Assembly (NCBI RefSeq): GCF_900094805.1
Contig: NZ_FMAT01000001.1
Location: forward strand, 1,250,196-1,314,195
Length of the DNA: 64,000 nt
Source: Arthrobacter sp. NIO-1057
GTDB taxonomy: Bacteria; Actinomycetota; Actinomycetes; Actinomycetales; Micrococcaceae
Reading direction: 5' to 3'
Part shown: in pieces, positions 17,321-26,263 of the stretch
Layout: each line of letters starts with the position of its first letter
Numbering within the stretch: position 1 is the first letter of the stretch
Program-made: the position numbers and the translations under genes
Notes under the pieces: model-generated
The model's database searches: none
Told to the model about the DNA's origin: nothing
Seen by the model: the letters and a program-made list of their open reading frames with translations, nothing else

Positions 17321-17473
17321 TTACAGGCTGTTATTTCCTGTAGCGCCAGCGGTTTCGATAACGTCATCGTCGTCTTTTTCAGGGTGACGCGAGAGGTTGA
17401 TCAAGGCTAGGACGAGACCGCCCCAGATGGTCAGCATAGAAATGATCATGAAGACAATAGCAACGCCGCTCAT
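17321..17473 (-). CDS. metS: MetS-type small subunit of an NSS transporter
   Basis: A 50-residue ORF reading MSGVAIVFMIISMLTIWGGL, then VLALINLSRHPEKDDDD and a short polar tail. It is one membrane helix followed by an acidic cytoplasmic tail. This is the layout of MetS, the small subunit needed by the methionine/alanine importer MetP of Corynebacterium glutamicum. Its ATG is two bases after the metP stop and its AAAGGA Shine-Dalgarno lies inside the end of metP, so translation is probably coupled. It is easily missed because of its size. Confidence 0.88.
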   Translation of the reverse strand: MSGVAIVFMIISMLTIWGGLVLALINLSRHPEKDDDDVIETAGATGNNSL

Positions 17474-17475
17474 GG

Positions 17476-19083
17476 CTAGTATTCCTTTCCGACTGGATCC
17501 GGAAGTTCTTCGGCCTCAACGTTCTGTTGATGCTCTTCGAACTCGGGGTCATTGATCTTCGAGTTCTTGCTCCACGGAACGAAGGACAGTATCACTGCCC
17601 CGACGATGAGGGCTCCTGCCATGCCCCATCCGAAGACTCCGTTGAACCACAGTGGGTAGCCAGAGTATGACTCGTTGATCTTGGACTGGACTTCGTTGAT
17701 CAGCATGTAACCCAGCGCCGCTGGGCCAATGCCACCAACCAGGACCTTCCAACCAGTACCCAGCTTGATGGAGCTGTGTCGGTTCAAGTGCTTGGCCAGC
17801 TTCGGCAGCATGCCAAGGCCTGCACCAAAGACGATCACCAATACCAGTGCACATGCCAGGATGCCGAACTGGTTGACGAAGGCATCCATGGTGTCCAACA
17901 GGTAGAGACCCGTGGTGGTTGGGAAAAGGATCAATGAAATACACGCCACGGGAAGCACAACCACCAAGGTGGCCGGGGTACGCTTCCAACCCAGCTTGTC
18001 CTGGAACGCCGCCACGATGACCTCGAGGATGGAGATCAACGAAGTCAGACCAGCGAAGACAAGAGAACCGAAGAATAGTACGCCGATCAATCCGCCCAAC
18101 GGTGCCTGCGACACAATGGTTGGGAAAGCAATGAAGGCCAGACCAATACCGCTGGTGGCCACTTCGTCAACACTTGATCCTGCATTGTGTGCCATGAAGC
18201 CCAAGGCAGCGAAGACACCAATACCAGCCAGCAGCTCGAAGCCAGAGTTCGCGAATGCCACAACGTAGCCCGAGCCGGTCAGATCACTCTTACGCTTCAT
18301 GTAGGAAGAGTAGGTGACCATGATGCCGAAGGCCACGGACAGTGAGAAGAAGATGTGTCCAAAGGCCGCCGCCCACACTGCGGGATCCTGTAGTGCTTCA
18401 AAGTTCGGTGTGAAGAAGGCATTCAAGCCGTCAACTGCACCGGGCAGGAAGACCGACTGAACGACGAGGATCATGAACATCACGATCAGCAGTGGCATGA
18501 ACACTGCGTTGGCACGGGAAATACCCTTGTTCACACCTGCAACCATGATGATCATGGTAATCAACCAAACAATCAGCATTGGTACGAAGATGCGACCAAC
18601 AAAGTCGAAGGAGACGTTGACGTCGTCCGAAACCTTGAGGAAGTCCTGCATAAAGAAGCCGGAGGCGCCCTCTGGGTTAGACTCCCAGGCCTTGGTGATG
18701 GAGAACCAGCAGTACATGGCCGCCCACGCGACGATGGCCGCGTAGTAAATGGCGATCACGAAGCAGATCAGCACCTGCCACCAACCGAGCATTTCGGTCT
18801 TGCGGTTGGCCCGACGGTAAGCCAGCGGGGCCGAACCGCGATAGCGGTGGCCGATCGAATAGTCGAGGAAGAGCAGTGGAATACCTGCGCAGAGAATGGC
18901 TACGAGGTAAGGGATCAGGAATGCACCGCCACCGTTCTCGTAGGCGACGTAGGGGAAACGCCAAATATTTCCCAGTCCAACGGCCGAACCAACCGCAGAA
19001 AGAATGAAGAGCTTTCGTGAACTGAAAGTCTCACGCTTTTCCGATGCGAGTGGAGCGCCCTGTTTTGAAGATGGAGAGCTCAT
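17476..19083 (-). CDS. metP: Sodium-dependent neurotransmitter-symporter-family importer (MetP-like)
   Basis: A 535-residue NSS-family transporter with about 11-12 membrane helices. The family signature is at the N-terminus (SAVGSAVGLGNIWRFPYVAYENGGGAFLIPY). In C. glutamicum MetP with MetS takes up methionine and alanine; by homology and the adjacent metS the same is likely here. No Shine-Dalgarno is seen before the ATG at 19083, but TAGCTT lies six bases upstream, fitting a leaderless message. It is divergent from a PucR regulator. Confidence 0.92.
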   Translation of the reverse strand: MSSPSSKQGAPLASEKRETFSSRKLFILSAVGSAVGLGNIWRFPYVAYENGGGAFLIPYLVAILCAGIPLLFLDYSIGHRYRGSAPLAYRRANRKTEMLGWWQVLICFVIAIYYAAIVAWAAMYCWFSITKAWESNPEGASGFFMQDFLKVSDDVNVSFDFVGRIFVPMLIVWLITMIIMVAGVNKGISRANAVFMPLLIVMFMILVVQSVFLPGAVDGLNAFFTPNFEALQDPAVWAAAFGHIFFSLSVAFGIMVTYSSYMKRKSDLTGSGYVVAFANSGFELLAGIGVFAALGFMAHNAGSSVDEVATSGIGLAFIAFPTIVSQAPLGGLIGVLFFGSLVFAGLTSLISILEVIVAAFQDKLGWKRTPATLVVVLPVACISLILFPTTTGLYLLDTMDAFVNQFGILACALVLVIVFGAGLGMLPKLAKHLNRHSSIKLGTGWKVLVGGIGPAALGYMLINEVQSKINESYSGYPLWFNGVFGWGMAGALIVGAVILSFVPWSKNSKINDPEFEEHQQNVEAEELPDPVGKEY

Positions 19084-19144
19084 GTGTCTAAGCTACTGCA
19101 AAAAGTTCACATTCTGGTCAATTTTGGGTAACGTGTGTCCATTA

Positions 19145-19163
19145 TTTGAGCATTTTGCTGAAA
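19145..19163. promoter_or_regulatory. Inverted repeat between metP and the pucR-type gene
   Basis: TTTGAGCA (19145-19152) and TGCTGAAA (19156-19163) form a near-perfect dyad (one mismatch, 3-base centre) midway between the divergent starts. It may be an autoregulatory site for the PucR protein. Confidence 0.4.
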
Positions 19164-19197
19164 TGGGAACTTTCCGCCTCCCAACTAGAATGGCTCC

Positions 19198-20601
19198 ATG
19201 GCAATTAGTTTACGCGGACTTCTGGAGCATGACGAACTCGACCTCCGCCCGATGACCGAACACACCCACCGCGATGACATGGTCATCACCTGGTCAGCCA
19301 TCACCGAGTTGCTCGATCCCTCGAAATTCCTCACCGGACGCGAAATCGTCTTGACCACCGGTGTTCGCCAGAAAACTAAAGCTGCACAACGAGAATTTGT
19401 CCGTGTTTTGGCTGCCAACGATGCGGTAGCCCTAGGCTTTGGTACCGGTTTGGAACACGCTTCGGTTCCCGAAGCCACCATCACCGCCGCCCGCGAAGTT
19501 GGGCTCCCCGTCTTTGAAGTCCCCTACCAGATCCCTTTCGCTGCCATCACTCGACTCATCGCCGAAGCCATGAATGCAGACCACCTCAAGCGTGTGGAAA
19601 ATCTACTCAAGTCACACCAAAAGCTTGCCCGGTCTTTGCTCTCCTCGGATTTGGACAGCATGCTCGACGAGCTTTCTCGAATGCTCGGTACCAGCGTCGC
19701 CTTGAGTCTTCACGGTGAAGTGATCAGCGGAGACTATGAACCTGAAGGCATCTGGCACGAGCTACCAGTGGCCACCGGACTACGGGATAAATGCATCCTG
19801 CACCTAGCCGAACCCTACGTTCATGACCCCGTAGTGGACTACGCGCAATCACTGATTGGTCTGGAAATGGCCAACAAGTCCCGGCTGCGCGCCTCACAGC
19901 GCCAAGCCAATGGGCAGGTTCTCGCCGACCTCGCGGCGGGGACCCTGGTCGGCGCCGACGCCGCCGGGCGACTTGGTGCGCTGGGATTAAATCCGCAACG
20001 CGAGCACTCGGTGATTTTGGTGCAGGCTTCTTCCCAGGCCGAGCGCCTGCAGACCCTGCCGCTACCGGCGGATCTCTCCTCGCAGGTTTCGGCCATCATG
20101 GAAGGCCGCTTGGCGGTGATTGTCGCGCACAGCAAAGTTCAGCTGTCCATCAAACATCTTGATGAGTATCTGGAAGCTGCCGGGATCTCGGCCCGCGTTG
20201 GCTACGGTGGCCGTTATTCAAATACCACCGGGATCCGTTGGAGCTACTTCGAAGCCCTCGAATCTCTGCGCCACGGCGAGCGGATCAATGTCCCCACCAA
20301 ACTTTCGTTGACTTCTTTGCTCTTGGCAGCCCGTGATGTTCCACTGCAAGATCTCGCGGCTGAAGCGCTTGGACCGCTACAGGACTTTGATTCCACCCAC
20401 GATTCGGATCTGCTTTTAACACTTCGCGAATACCTCAACCGCGACGGTTCGGTAGGTGCGGTTGCCGAAGCCTTGGGCCTACATCGAAACACGGTGCGCT
20501 ACCGGATGCAGCAGATTTCCGAGCTCTCGGGCTACGACCCAAATGTGACAAGCGACCGAGTCCAGCTGTGGATCGCGTTGAGCGCACTTGAGCTTGGCTA
20601 A
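19198..20601 (+). CDS. PucR family transcriptional regulator
   Basis: A 467-residue regulator. The N-terminal purine-catabolism-regulator-like domain (about 5-120) contains LTGREIVLTTG and VPEATITAAREVGLPVFEVP. A middle GGDEF-like region follows, and the C-terminal helix-turn-helix of the CdaR/PucR type reads REYLNRDGSVGAVAEALGLHRNTVRYRMQQI. Such proteins usually activate a neighbouring transport or amine/purine catabolism gene. Its position divergent from metPS and near gabT suggests control of one or both (inferred). TAGAAT lies six bases before the ATG, so the transcript is probably leaderless. Confidence 0.9.
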   Translation: MAISLRGLLEHDELDLRPMTEHTHRDDMVITWSAITELLDPSKFLTGREIVLTTGVRQKTKAAQREFVRVLAANDAVALGFGTGLEHASVPEATITAAREVGLPVFEVPYQIPFAAITRLIAEAMNADHLKRVENLLKSHQKLARSLLSSDLDSMLDELSRMLGTSVALSLHGEVISGDYEPEGIWHELPVATGLRDKCILHLAEPYVHDPVVDYAQSLIGLEMANKSRLRASQRQANGQVLADLAAGTLVGADAAGRLGALGLNPQREHSVILVQASSQAERLQTLPLPADLSSQVSAIMEGRLAVIVAHSKVQLSIKHLDEYLEAAGISARVGYGGRYSNTTGIRWSYFEALESLRHGERINVPTKLSLTSLLLAARDVPLQDLAAEALGPLQDFDSTHDSDLLLTLREYLNRDGSVGAVAEALGLHRNTVRYRMQQISELSGYDPNVTSDRVQLWIALSALELG

Positions 20602-20620
20602 TCTCGAATAGGATTAACAT

Positions 20621-21055
20621 ATGGCTGACATGTTTCTAGAGAAGTTCCGTTCCTTGGTCCCCAAGTACTTGGATGACCAGTGGAGTGAAGCCGACGGGTT
20701 AAACAGTGAAGAACTGCGTGAAGCCTTAGCCCAGTCCAAAGTATCCATTCCCTTCGTACTCGAAGAGTTCTACCTTGCACTAGGCAACAATGAAGATTTC
20801 ATGGAGGCCTACCACTACTTCTTTGATCCCGAAGAGCTGGAAATCGAAGACGGACACCTACTGTTCCTAGAGGACGAAGAAGAAAAATTCGTCTGGGCTT
20901 TCAAGGCCTCGCAAGTGGATGTTCCTGATCCCATCGTTTACCGCCGTAACAATGCCAAGGGAACTTGGACCAGCGAAGAAGGCACGTTTAGCGAGTTCAC
21001 GCTGGACATGTTCGCGTGGGTCTTTGACGAATTGGCCGCCGAACTGGAGGACTAG
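20621..21055 (+). CDS. SUKH (SMI1/KNR4)-like protein
   Basis: A 144-residue acidic protein. The pattern PFVLEEFYLALGNNEDF, then HYFFDPEELEIEDGHLLFLEDEEEKFVWAF, resembles compact SMI1/KNR4 (SUKH) domains, which are known as immunity proteins to contact-dependent toxins and also as housekeeping partners. No toxin gene is nearby, so an immunity role is not supported by context. An AGGA motif precedes the ATG. The stop overlaps the start of the HIT gene by one base, indicating an operon. Confidence 0.6.
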   Translation: MADMFLEKFRSLVPKYLDDQWSEADGLNSEELREALAQSKVSIPFVLEEFYLALGNNEDFMEAYHYFFDPEELEIEDGHLLFLEDEEEKFVWAFKASQVDVPDPIVYRRNNAKGTWTSEEGTFSEFTLDMFAWVFDELAAELED

Positions 21056-21567
21056 TGCTTCACCGCTCCCATCAGCCGGCAGATTACCAGTGCCCGTTTT
21101 GTGAACTGGTCCAAGGTCTGCCGTTTAGTCAGGATAATCTTTGCGCGCCCACTGATCTGATTTATCAGACTGAAATGGTGGCAGCGATTATGGCCTGCGA
21201 TGGGTTTGGAAACTACGGTGGGCATGCGATGATCATCCCCACTGCTCATTTGGAAGCACTCTATGATCTTGATGATGCCACCGGGGCAGCCATCATGAAA
21301 GAAACCAAACGCGTGGCCCTGGCCATGAAGCTAGCGTGGAACCCGGAGGGGACCAGCACCCGACAGCACAATGAGCCTGCGGGAAATCAGCATGTGTGGC
21401 ATTACCATCAGCATGTCTTCCCCCGCTACCACGACGACCAGTTATATCAACAGTTACGTCACCGAGTTTCTGTTGAAGACCGGGCGCGGAAGGCGCAAGA
21501 GCTACGCCGTGCACTGTTCTCCCCCAAGCATCCAGAACCACTTCAGGCTTCAGACCTGGTGCGTTAA
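21055..21567 (+). CDS. HIT family protein
   Basis: A 170-residue histidine-triad nucleotide hydrolase/transferase. The catalytic triad motif is WHYHQHVFPRY, preceded by CPFCELVQGL at the N-terminus (possible metal-binding cysteines) and GGHAMIIPTAHLEALYDL in the middle. It probably acts on AMP-linked or dinucleotide substrates. The GTG start shares a base with the upstream stop (TAGTG) and is preceded by GGAGG, so translation is coupled to the SUKH-like gene. Confidence 0.88.
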   Translation: MLHRSHQPADYQCPFCELVQGLPFSQDNLCAPTDLIYQTEMVAAIMACDGFGNYGGHAMIIPTAHLEALYDLDDATGAAIMKETKRVALAMKLAWNPEGTSTRQHNEPAGNQHVWHYHQHVFPRYHDDQLYQQLRHRVSVEDRARKAQELRRALFSPKHPEPLQASDLVR

Positions 21568-21584
21568 TAGCTTCGCAACAACGT

Positions 21585-21636
21585 AAAAGGGCAATGTGCG
21601 AAGACTTCTATTGAAGTCTTCGCACATTGCCCTTTT
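21585..21636. terminator. Convergent terminator after the HIT gene
   Basis: A perfect 24-bp stem (21585-21608 with 21613-21636) and a TATT loop. A's on the left and T's on the right provide U-runs in both directions. Confidence 0.93.
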
Positions 21637-21659
21637 TAGATATTTCTTTGATGCTTCTT

Positions 21660-22757
21660 CTAGGCGTCGCGGGTGACCACGGCGTCAGCGAAGGAAATCA
21701 AGGCTTGCTTCACGGTGCCTTCCGGCAACGGAGCTAGCGACTGGATCGCGTCGTCTGCCCACTGGCGTGCGACCTTCCATGCATCATGTACGGCCTCGTG
21801 CCCACGAACAGCTTCTACGGCCTGGGCTAGTGCCTCATCGGTGGAAAGATCTGCGTCCACCAAAGCAACGGCTTCAGCTGCTTGCCCGTCCCCGTTGGCA
21901 GCAGCCTGGCGCAGTAGCAAGACCGGTAGGGTCGGGACGCCTTCACGCAAATCGGTGCCTGGGGTCTTGCCCGAGTCAGCCTTTTCCGAGGCAAGGTCAA
22001 TCACGTCATCTGCCACTTGGAAGGCCACGCCAACCTTTTCGCCGTACTCGCGCAACACATCGATGTATTGTGGTGCGCCACCGAAGCGGGCACCGAAGGC
22101 ACCGGAGGTGGAGAGCAGGGATGCGGTCTTGTCGCTAATGACCTGCAAGTGGTGCTCGATCTCATCGTCGCCTTCACGCGGGCCAATGGATTCGTGCAGT
22201 TGTCCCAGGCACAAGCGTTCAAAGGTACGCGACTGCCACATCACGGCTTCCGGACCAAGGTCTGCACCGTATACCGAAGCACGGGCAAAGATCAGGTCAC
22301 CAGCCAAAATGGCCACTGAGTTGCCCCAGACCTCGTGAGCGGTGGGTGCGCCACGACGCAGTGGAGCGGAGTCCATGACGTCATCGTGGTACAAAGTTGC
22401 AAGGTGCGTGAGTTCCACGATGGCTGCAGCCTTGATCACTTCATCGCTTACGCCGTGACCGAGCAGAGAGGTCAGTAGCACCAGCAGTGGGCGAACACGT
22501 TTGCCACCAGCTTCGACAAGGTGCCGGCTGGAGGCATCAATCAATGGATCGGAATTGGCAAGCGCATCGCGCAGCAGCTTCTCAACCTTCGCCATGCCCA
22601 TGGAAATCGCCGGACCAAAGTCCGGGTCCTCGGCAAGCAGCGCAAAGCCCGAGGGAAGATTGATAGCCGCAGCTAATGCAGCGGTTTCAGGATTCAGCTC
22701 AATCGAGTCAGACACTTCGTGTCCGGCTGCGGTCCAGTTGCTCTTCGAATCAGTCAC
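21660..22757 (-). CDS. Polyprenyl diphosphate synthase (menaquinone side chain)
   Basis: A 365-residue trans-prenyltransferase with both aspartate-rich motifs: DDVMDSAPLRRG (first) and DDVIDLASEK (second). GGKRVRPLLVLL and LSTSGAFGA are also typical. It extends farnesyl or geranylgeranyl diphosphate to a long chain. Its place divergent from menF points to the menaquinone side chain; chain length cannot be read from the sequence alone. The start is a GTG at 22757 without a clear Shine-Dalgarno. Unlike many relatives, no menG methyltransferase lies between this gene and menF. Confidence 0.92.
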   Translation of the reverse strand: MTDSKSNWTAAGHEVSDSIELNPETAALAAAINLPSGFALLAEDPDFGPAISMGMAKVEKLLRDALANSDPLIDASSRHLVEAGGKRVRPLLVLLTSLLGHGVSDEVIKAAAIVELTHLATLYHDDVMDSAPLRRGAPTAHEVWGNSVAILAGDLIFARASVYGADLGPEAVMWQSRTFERLCLGQLHESIGPREGDDEIEHHLQVISDKTASLLSTSGAFGARFGGAPQYIDVLREYGEKVGVAFQVADDVIDLASEKADSGKTPGTDLREGVPTLPVLLLRQAAANGDGQAAEAVALVDADLSTDEALAQAVEAVRGHEAVHDAWKVARQWADDAIQSLAPLPEGTVKQALISFADAVVTRDA

Positions 22758-22816
22758 TGTTCTACGGCTTACTTATCTTTCATCGGGGTGGCCATCGCGG
22801 TATGCGAAGACATTAA

Positions 22817-22833
22817 GTCTGCATCATGCAGAC
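22817..22833. promoter_or_regulatory. Palindrome in the polyprenyl synthase/menF divergent region
   Basis: GTCTGCATCATGCAGAC is a perfect 8-1-8 inverted repeat, 60 bases upstream of the synthase start and 213 bases upstream of menF. It is suitable for a dimeric repressor. No regulator gene is adjacent. Confidence 0.45.
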
Positions 22834-23045
22834 AAACATCTCTTCACTCTAACCGATGCGGTCCACCACTGGTTGCTGGCACGGCACAAGACACGAGGGC
22901 CTTGCGGCTAGAGACCTAGCAGTTCGTTCTAGAGTTTACCGGCTTGAGCCAGTACTTATCACCAGACCCGCCACATCTCACATGCGTGACTGGGGACACC
23001 TGCAGGGCATTTTCCCCGGCATCGCGCGGTAGGCTTAGCCTTATC

Positions 23046-24383
23046 ATGTCTGCAGATTCGCCCGTTCTCAGCGCCAGCGCTCATCAGCCGTCGGCTCCTA
23101 GCCTCACCAGCATCACCTTCGAATATGTTGATGCTCCGCTAACATTGCTTGACGACTCATTGCGTCACCGAAGCCTCGTGTGGACCCGCAACGGCCACGG
23201 GCTGCTTGGATTTGGCACTGCAGCACGTTTACACACCCACGGTGAAGAACGTTTTGCGCGGGCTCGCGCGTGGTTTGCTCAACTCATCAAGAATGCTCAA
23301 ATCACTGACACCCTGAATCGCCCTGGCACCGGCTTGGTCAGCTTCGGGTCTTTCGCTTTCTCCTTTACCAGCGTCTTTGAATCTCGCATGATCATTCCGC
23401 AGCTGGTCATTGGGCGCGACGAGCAGACCGCCTGGATCACTCTGACCGGCACCGCTGAAGAGCTAGACGGGGTCACTTTCGAACACGCTTTAGAGCGTGC
23501 CAAGAAAGCCATGGCGGACGCAGCAACGGCGGATAGTCCGACCGGGAGCATCAAGTTAACCAGTGGGCAGCTAACCGCAGGTTCCTACGTCCAAGCCGTC
23601 AAGAAGGCATTGGGTCATTTTGATGAGCGTGGGATTTCTAAGTTGGTTCTTGCTCGCGATGTGCTCGCCCACAGCAGTACTCCCATTGATTTGTCCAATA
23701 TCGTGCACGCGCTCACCGAACGCTATGGCAATTGTTGGACCTACAGCGTTGACGGTTTAGTCGGAGCAACACCTGAGATGTTGGTTCGGGTCACCGACGG
23801 TTTGGCCGAAGCTAGGGTTCTGGCTGGAACTTTGGACCGGGCATCGCAGGGTGCCGATGAGCCAGACTTTGCCCAGCATCATCTCTTCGAAGATCCTAAA
23901 CAACGCAATGAACACCAGCTGGCCATTGATTCATTGACCGATTCGCTGAATCCAATTTCCCACGGTATGAGCGCGCCAGATGAGCCCTTCATCTTGCAGT
24001 TGCCTAATGTGTGGCATTTGGCCAGCGACGTGCGGGCACAATTGCGGGCGGACGCCACCGGCGCACTTCCTTCTGCATTGGATGTTGCCGAAATTTTTCA
24101 TCCGACGGCAGCAGTGTGTGGAACACCGACCAAAAAAGCCGGTGTGCTTTTGCGCGAATTGGAAGGCATGGATCGTGGTCCCTACGCTGGCCCCGTGGGT
24201 TGGGTCGATAGCCGAGGCGACGGGGAGTTCGGCATCGCACTACGCGGTGGAATCTTAGAAGATGAGAAGCTGATGCGCCTCTATGCAGGTTGCGGCATCG
24301 TTCCGGGGTCGGTTCCGGAAGATGAGTTGGCAGAGTCGTGGGCCAAAATGCGTCCCATGCGCCAAGCTCTCGGAGCCGAGTAG
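23046..24383 (+). CDS. menF: Isochorismate synthase MenF
   Basis: A 445-residue chorismate-utilising enzyme that makes isochorismate, the first step to menaquinone. The C-terminal catalytic half carries SKLVLARDVLAHS, EARVLAGTLDR, IFHPTAAVCGTPTKKA and GWVDSRGDGEFGIALRGG. The frame is open to 22944, but the ATG at 23046 is preceded by TAGGCT and TAGCCT boxes and no Shine-Dalgarno, fitting a near-leaderless start. An EntC-like siderophore role is less likely because menD, menC and menB are all in the window. Confidence 0.92.
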   Translation: MSADSPVLSASAHQPSAPSLTSITFEYVDAPLTLLDDSLRHRSLVWTRNGHGLLGFGTAARLHTHGEERFARARAWFAQLIKNAQITDTLNRPGTGLVSFGSFAFSFTSVFESRMIIPQLVIGRDEQTAWITLTGTAEELDGVTFEHALERAKKAMADAATADSPTGSIKLTSGQLTAGSYVQAVKKALGHFDERGISKLVLARDVLAHSSTPIDLSNIVHALTERYGNCWTYSVDGLVGATPEMLVRVTDGLAEARVLAGTLDRASQGADEPDFAQHHLFEDPKQRNEHQLAIDSLTDSLNPISHGMSAPDEPFILQLPNVWHLASDVRAQLRADATGALPSALDVAEIFHPTAAVCGTPTKKAGVLLRELEGMDRGPYAGPVGWVDSRGDGEFGIALRGGILEDEKLMRLYAGCGIVPGSVPEDELAESWAKMRPMRQALGAE

Positions 24384-24557
24384 TACTTTCGGCAACCCGT
24401 CCGGGGTTATGTGTCGGGTAGATGTTTCACGAGCGTAAATTTTTCTTACCCTCAATGACACTTGTGTGAACTGTGTCTCGCGCTGGTGTTAGCGCGGTTA
24501 TGATGGGGGCATCGCAGTGATCCACTCGCATTAACCCGGAAGTAGGTTCTTGATCTT

Positions 24558-25346
24558 ATGCGTAGCCCCAAGAATAAGTTCGTAGCTGCAATCGCACTCA
24601 GCTCCGTAGCACTATTGGCCATGACCGCTTGCGGTTCCGATAGCAGCTCCAGCACCGAGTCGAGCGACTCATCCTTCGAGCTGAACAAGGGCAAGCTCAC
24701 CGTTTGCTCGGATATCCCCTACGAACCATTCGAATTCAAAGAAGGCGACAAAATTGTCGGCTTCGATATGGACATCGCCGCGGAAATCGCCAAGGACGCC
24801 AGCCTGGACCTGAACGTCATTGACGCTAGCTTCGACTCCATTGAATCGGGTCTGTTCAGCACCCAGTGCGATATCGCTATCTCATCGATCTCCATCACCG
24901 ACGCGCGTAAAGCCAAGATGGATTTCTCCACTCCTTACATGGATGACGACCTAGTGTTGATCGCTCGAAACGATTCTGGCATAACCGATTTGGAAACTGC
25001 CAAGGACAAGAAGGTGGGCGTTCAGCAGGCGACCACCGGCGAAAAGTACGGCAAAGAAAATGGTCTGGAAAACCTCGTAGGTTACGAGGACGCTGGCCTC
25101 CAAACCCAGGCTCTGCTTGCAAACCAGGTTGACGCGGTACTGGGTAACCAGTCAGTCCTCGGCTATGCAGTGAAGGACAAGCCTGATTACAAGGCCGTTG
25201 CTAACTTCAAGACGGGCGAGCAGCTCGGTGTCGCCGTCCCTAAGGACAAGGCACAAACCTTGGACTTGGTCAACGGTACGCTCAAGCGTCTGACCGATGC
25301 CGGCACCATGGAAGAACTGACCGTGAAGTGGTTCGGCGAGAAGTAA
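24558..25346 (+). CDS. Amino-acid ABC transporter substrate-binding lipoprotein
   Basis: A 262-residue periplasmic-type binding protein anchored as a lipoprotein. The signal peptide ends in the lipobox LLAMTACGS (Cys25), followed by a serine-rich linker and the SBP family 3 pattern LTVCSDIPYEPFEFKEG, GFDMDIAAEIAKD, CDIAISSISITDARK and FSTPYMDDDLVLIAR. The substrate is a polar amino acid, not further determined. It is the first gene of a three-gene importer. A TATGAT -10-like box lies at 24499-24504. Confidence 0.93.
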   Translation: MRSPKNKFVAAIALSSVALLAMTACGSDSSSSTESSDSSFELNKGKLTVCSDIPYEPFEFKEGDKIVGFDMDIAAEIAKDASLDLNVIDASFDSIESGLFSTQCDIAISSISITDARKAKMDFSTPYMDDDLVLIARNDSGITDLETAKDKKVGVQQATTGEKYGKENGLENLVGYEDAGLQTQALLANQVDAVLGNQSVLGYAVKDKPDYKAVANFKTGEQLGVAVPKDKAQTLDLVNGTLKRLTDAGTMEELTVKWFGEK

Positions 25347-25458
25347 TTCTGAGCTGAACACGCACTGATCTACCAGGCGAGGGTTCGCCACGCAATGAAT
25401 GCCATCAAAATTCGTCGCTACACGAACCCTCGCTACCTTTACGAGAGGTACAAACCCC

Positions 25459-26250
25459 ATGGCAATGACTACCCGTCAGCGTGCCCGGACGAGCAAAACC
25501 GTGCAGATTGTGCTCTTCTTTGTCATCATCATCGCCCTCATCGCGATAGTTGACTGGAAAAAAGCGTCTTACGCTTTCTTCTCTTTCGATAAGCTCGGCC
25601 CGATGTTCCCGGACATGATCCTCGTTGGTCTGAAAAACACCGTCTTCTACACCATCATTTCGTTCGCCTTTGGCCTGGTATTGGGGTTGCTCCTAGCTCT
25701 CATGAAGATGGCTTCCTTCGCGCCATATCGATGGTTCGCCACCGCGTTCATTGAGTTCTTCCGTGGCATCCCCGCCATCTTGGTGCTGTTGGCTTTCGGT
25801 TTCGGTTTGCCACAGGCCTTTGGCACACAGTGGCCGCAGCCAGTCAACGTGATGATTGCTTTAGGACTAGTTTCAGCGGCTTACATCGCTGAAACGCTGC
25901 GTGCTGGTTTGCAAGCAGTTCCCAAGGGACAAACAGAAGCTGCACGCTCACTGGGCATGCCAGCATGGCGCGCGATGGTCACCATCGTGATTCCGCAGGC
26001 CTTCAAAATCGTTCTTCCTCCGATGACTAATGAAATCATCTTGCTCACCAAGGACACGTCCCTGGCGTTCATCCTCGGTGCAGCCGTGGCTCAGTACGAG
26101 ATGACCAAATTTGGCCGTGATGGAATTTCCCAGTTGGACGCAGGTATCACCCCGCTGGTTGTTGCCGGCTTGTTCTACCTGGTGATCACCATTCCGCTGA
26201 GTCTGGTAGCCCGTAAATTTGAATCCCGCGCTGCGAAGACCAAGCGATAG
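25459..26250 (+). CDS. Amino-acid ABC transporter permease
   Basis: A 263-residue inner-membrane permease of the His/Glu/Gln type. The EAA loop reads QTEAARSLGMPAWRAMVTIVIPQAFK, and about five to six membrane helices are present; IEFFRGIPAILVLL is typical of the family. The ATG at 25459 has GAGAGG nine bases upstream; the frame is open to 25399 but without support. It lies between the binding-protein and ATPase genes. Confidence 0.93.
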   Translation: MAMTTRQRARTSKTVQIVLFFVIIIALIAIVDWKKASYAFFSFDKLGPMFPDMILVGLKNTVFYTIISFAFGLVLGLLLALMKMASFAPYRWFATAFIEFFRGIPAILVLLAFGFGLPQAFGTQWPQPVNVMIALGLVSAAYIAETLRAGLQAVPKGQTEAARSLGMPAWRAMVTIVIPQAFKIVLPPMTNEIILLTKDTSLAFILGAAVAQYEMTKFGRDGISQLDAGITPLVVAGLFYLVITIPLSLVARKFESRAAKTKR

Positions 26251-26263
26251 TTAGGACCTGAGA

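Noticed and set aside
20621-21055. SUKH-like gene as part of a toxin-immunity (polymorphic toxin) locus
   Set aside because: No toxin, secretion or repeat-containing gene is near; neighbours are a regulator and a HIT hydrolase.
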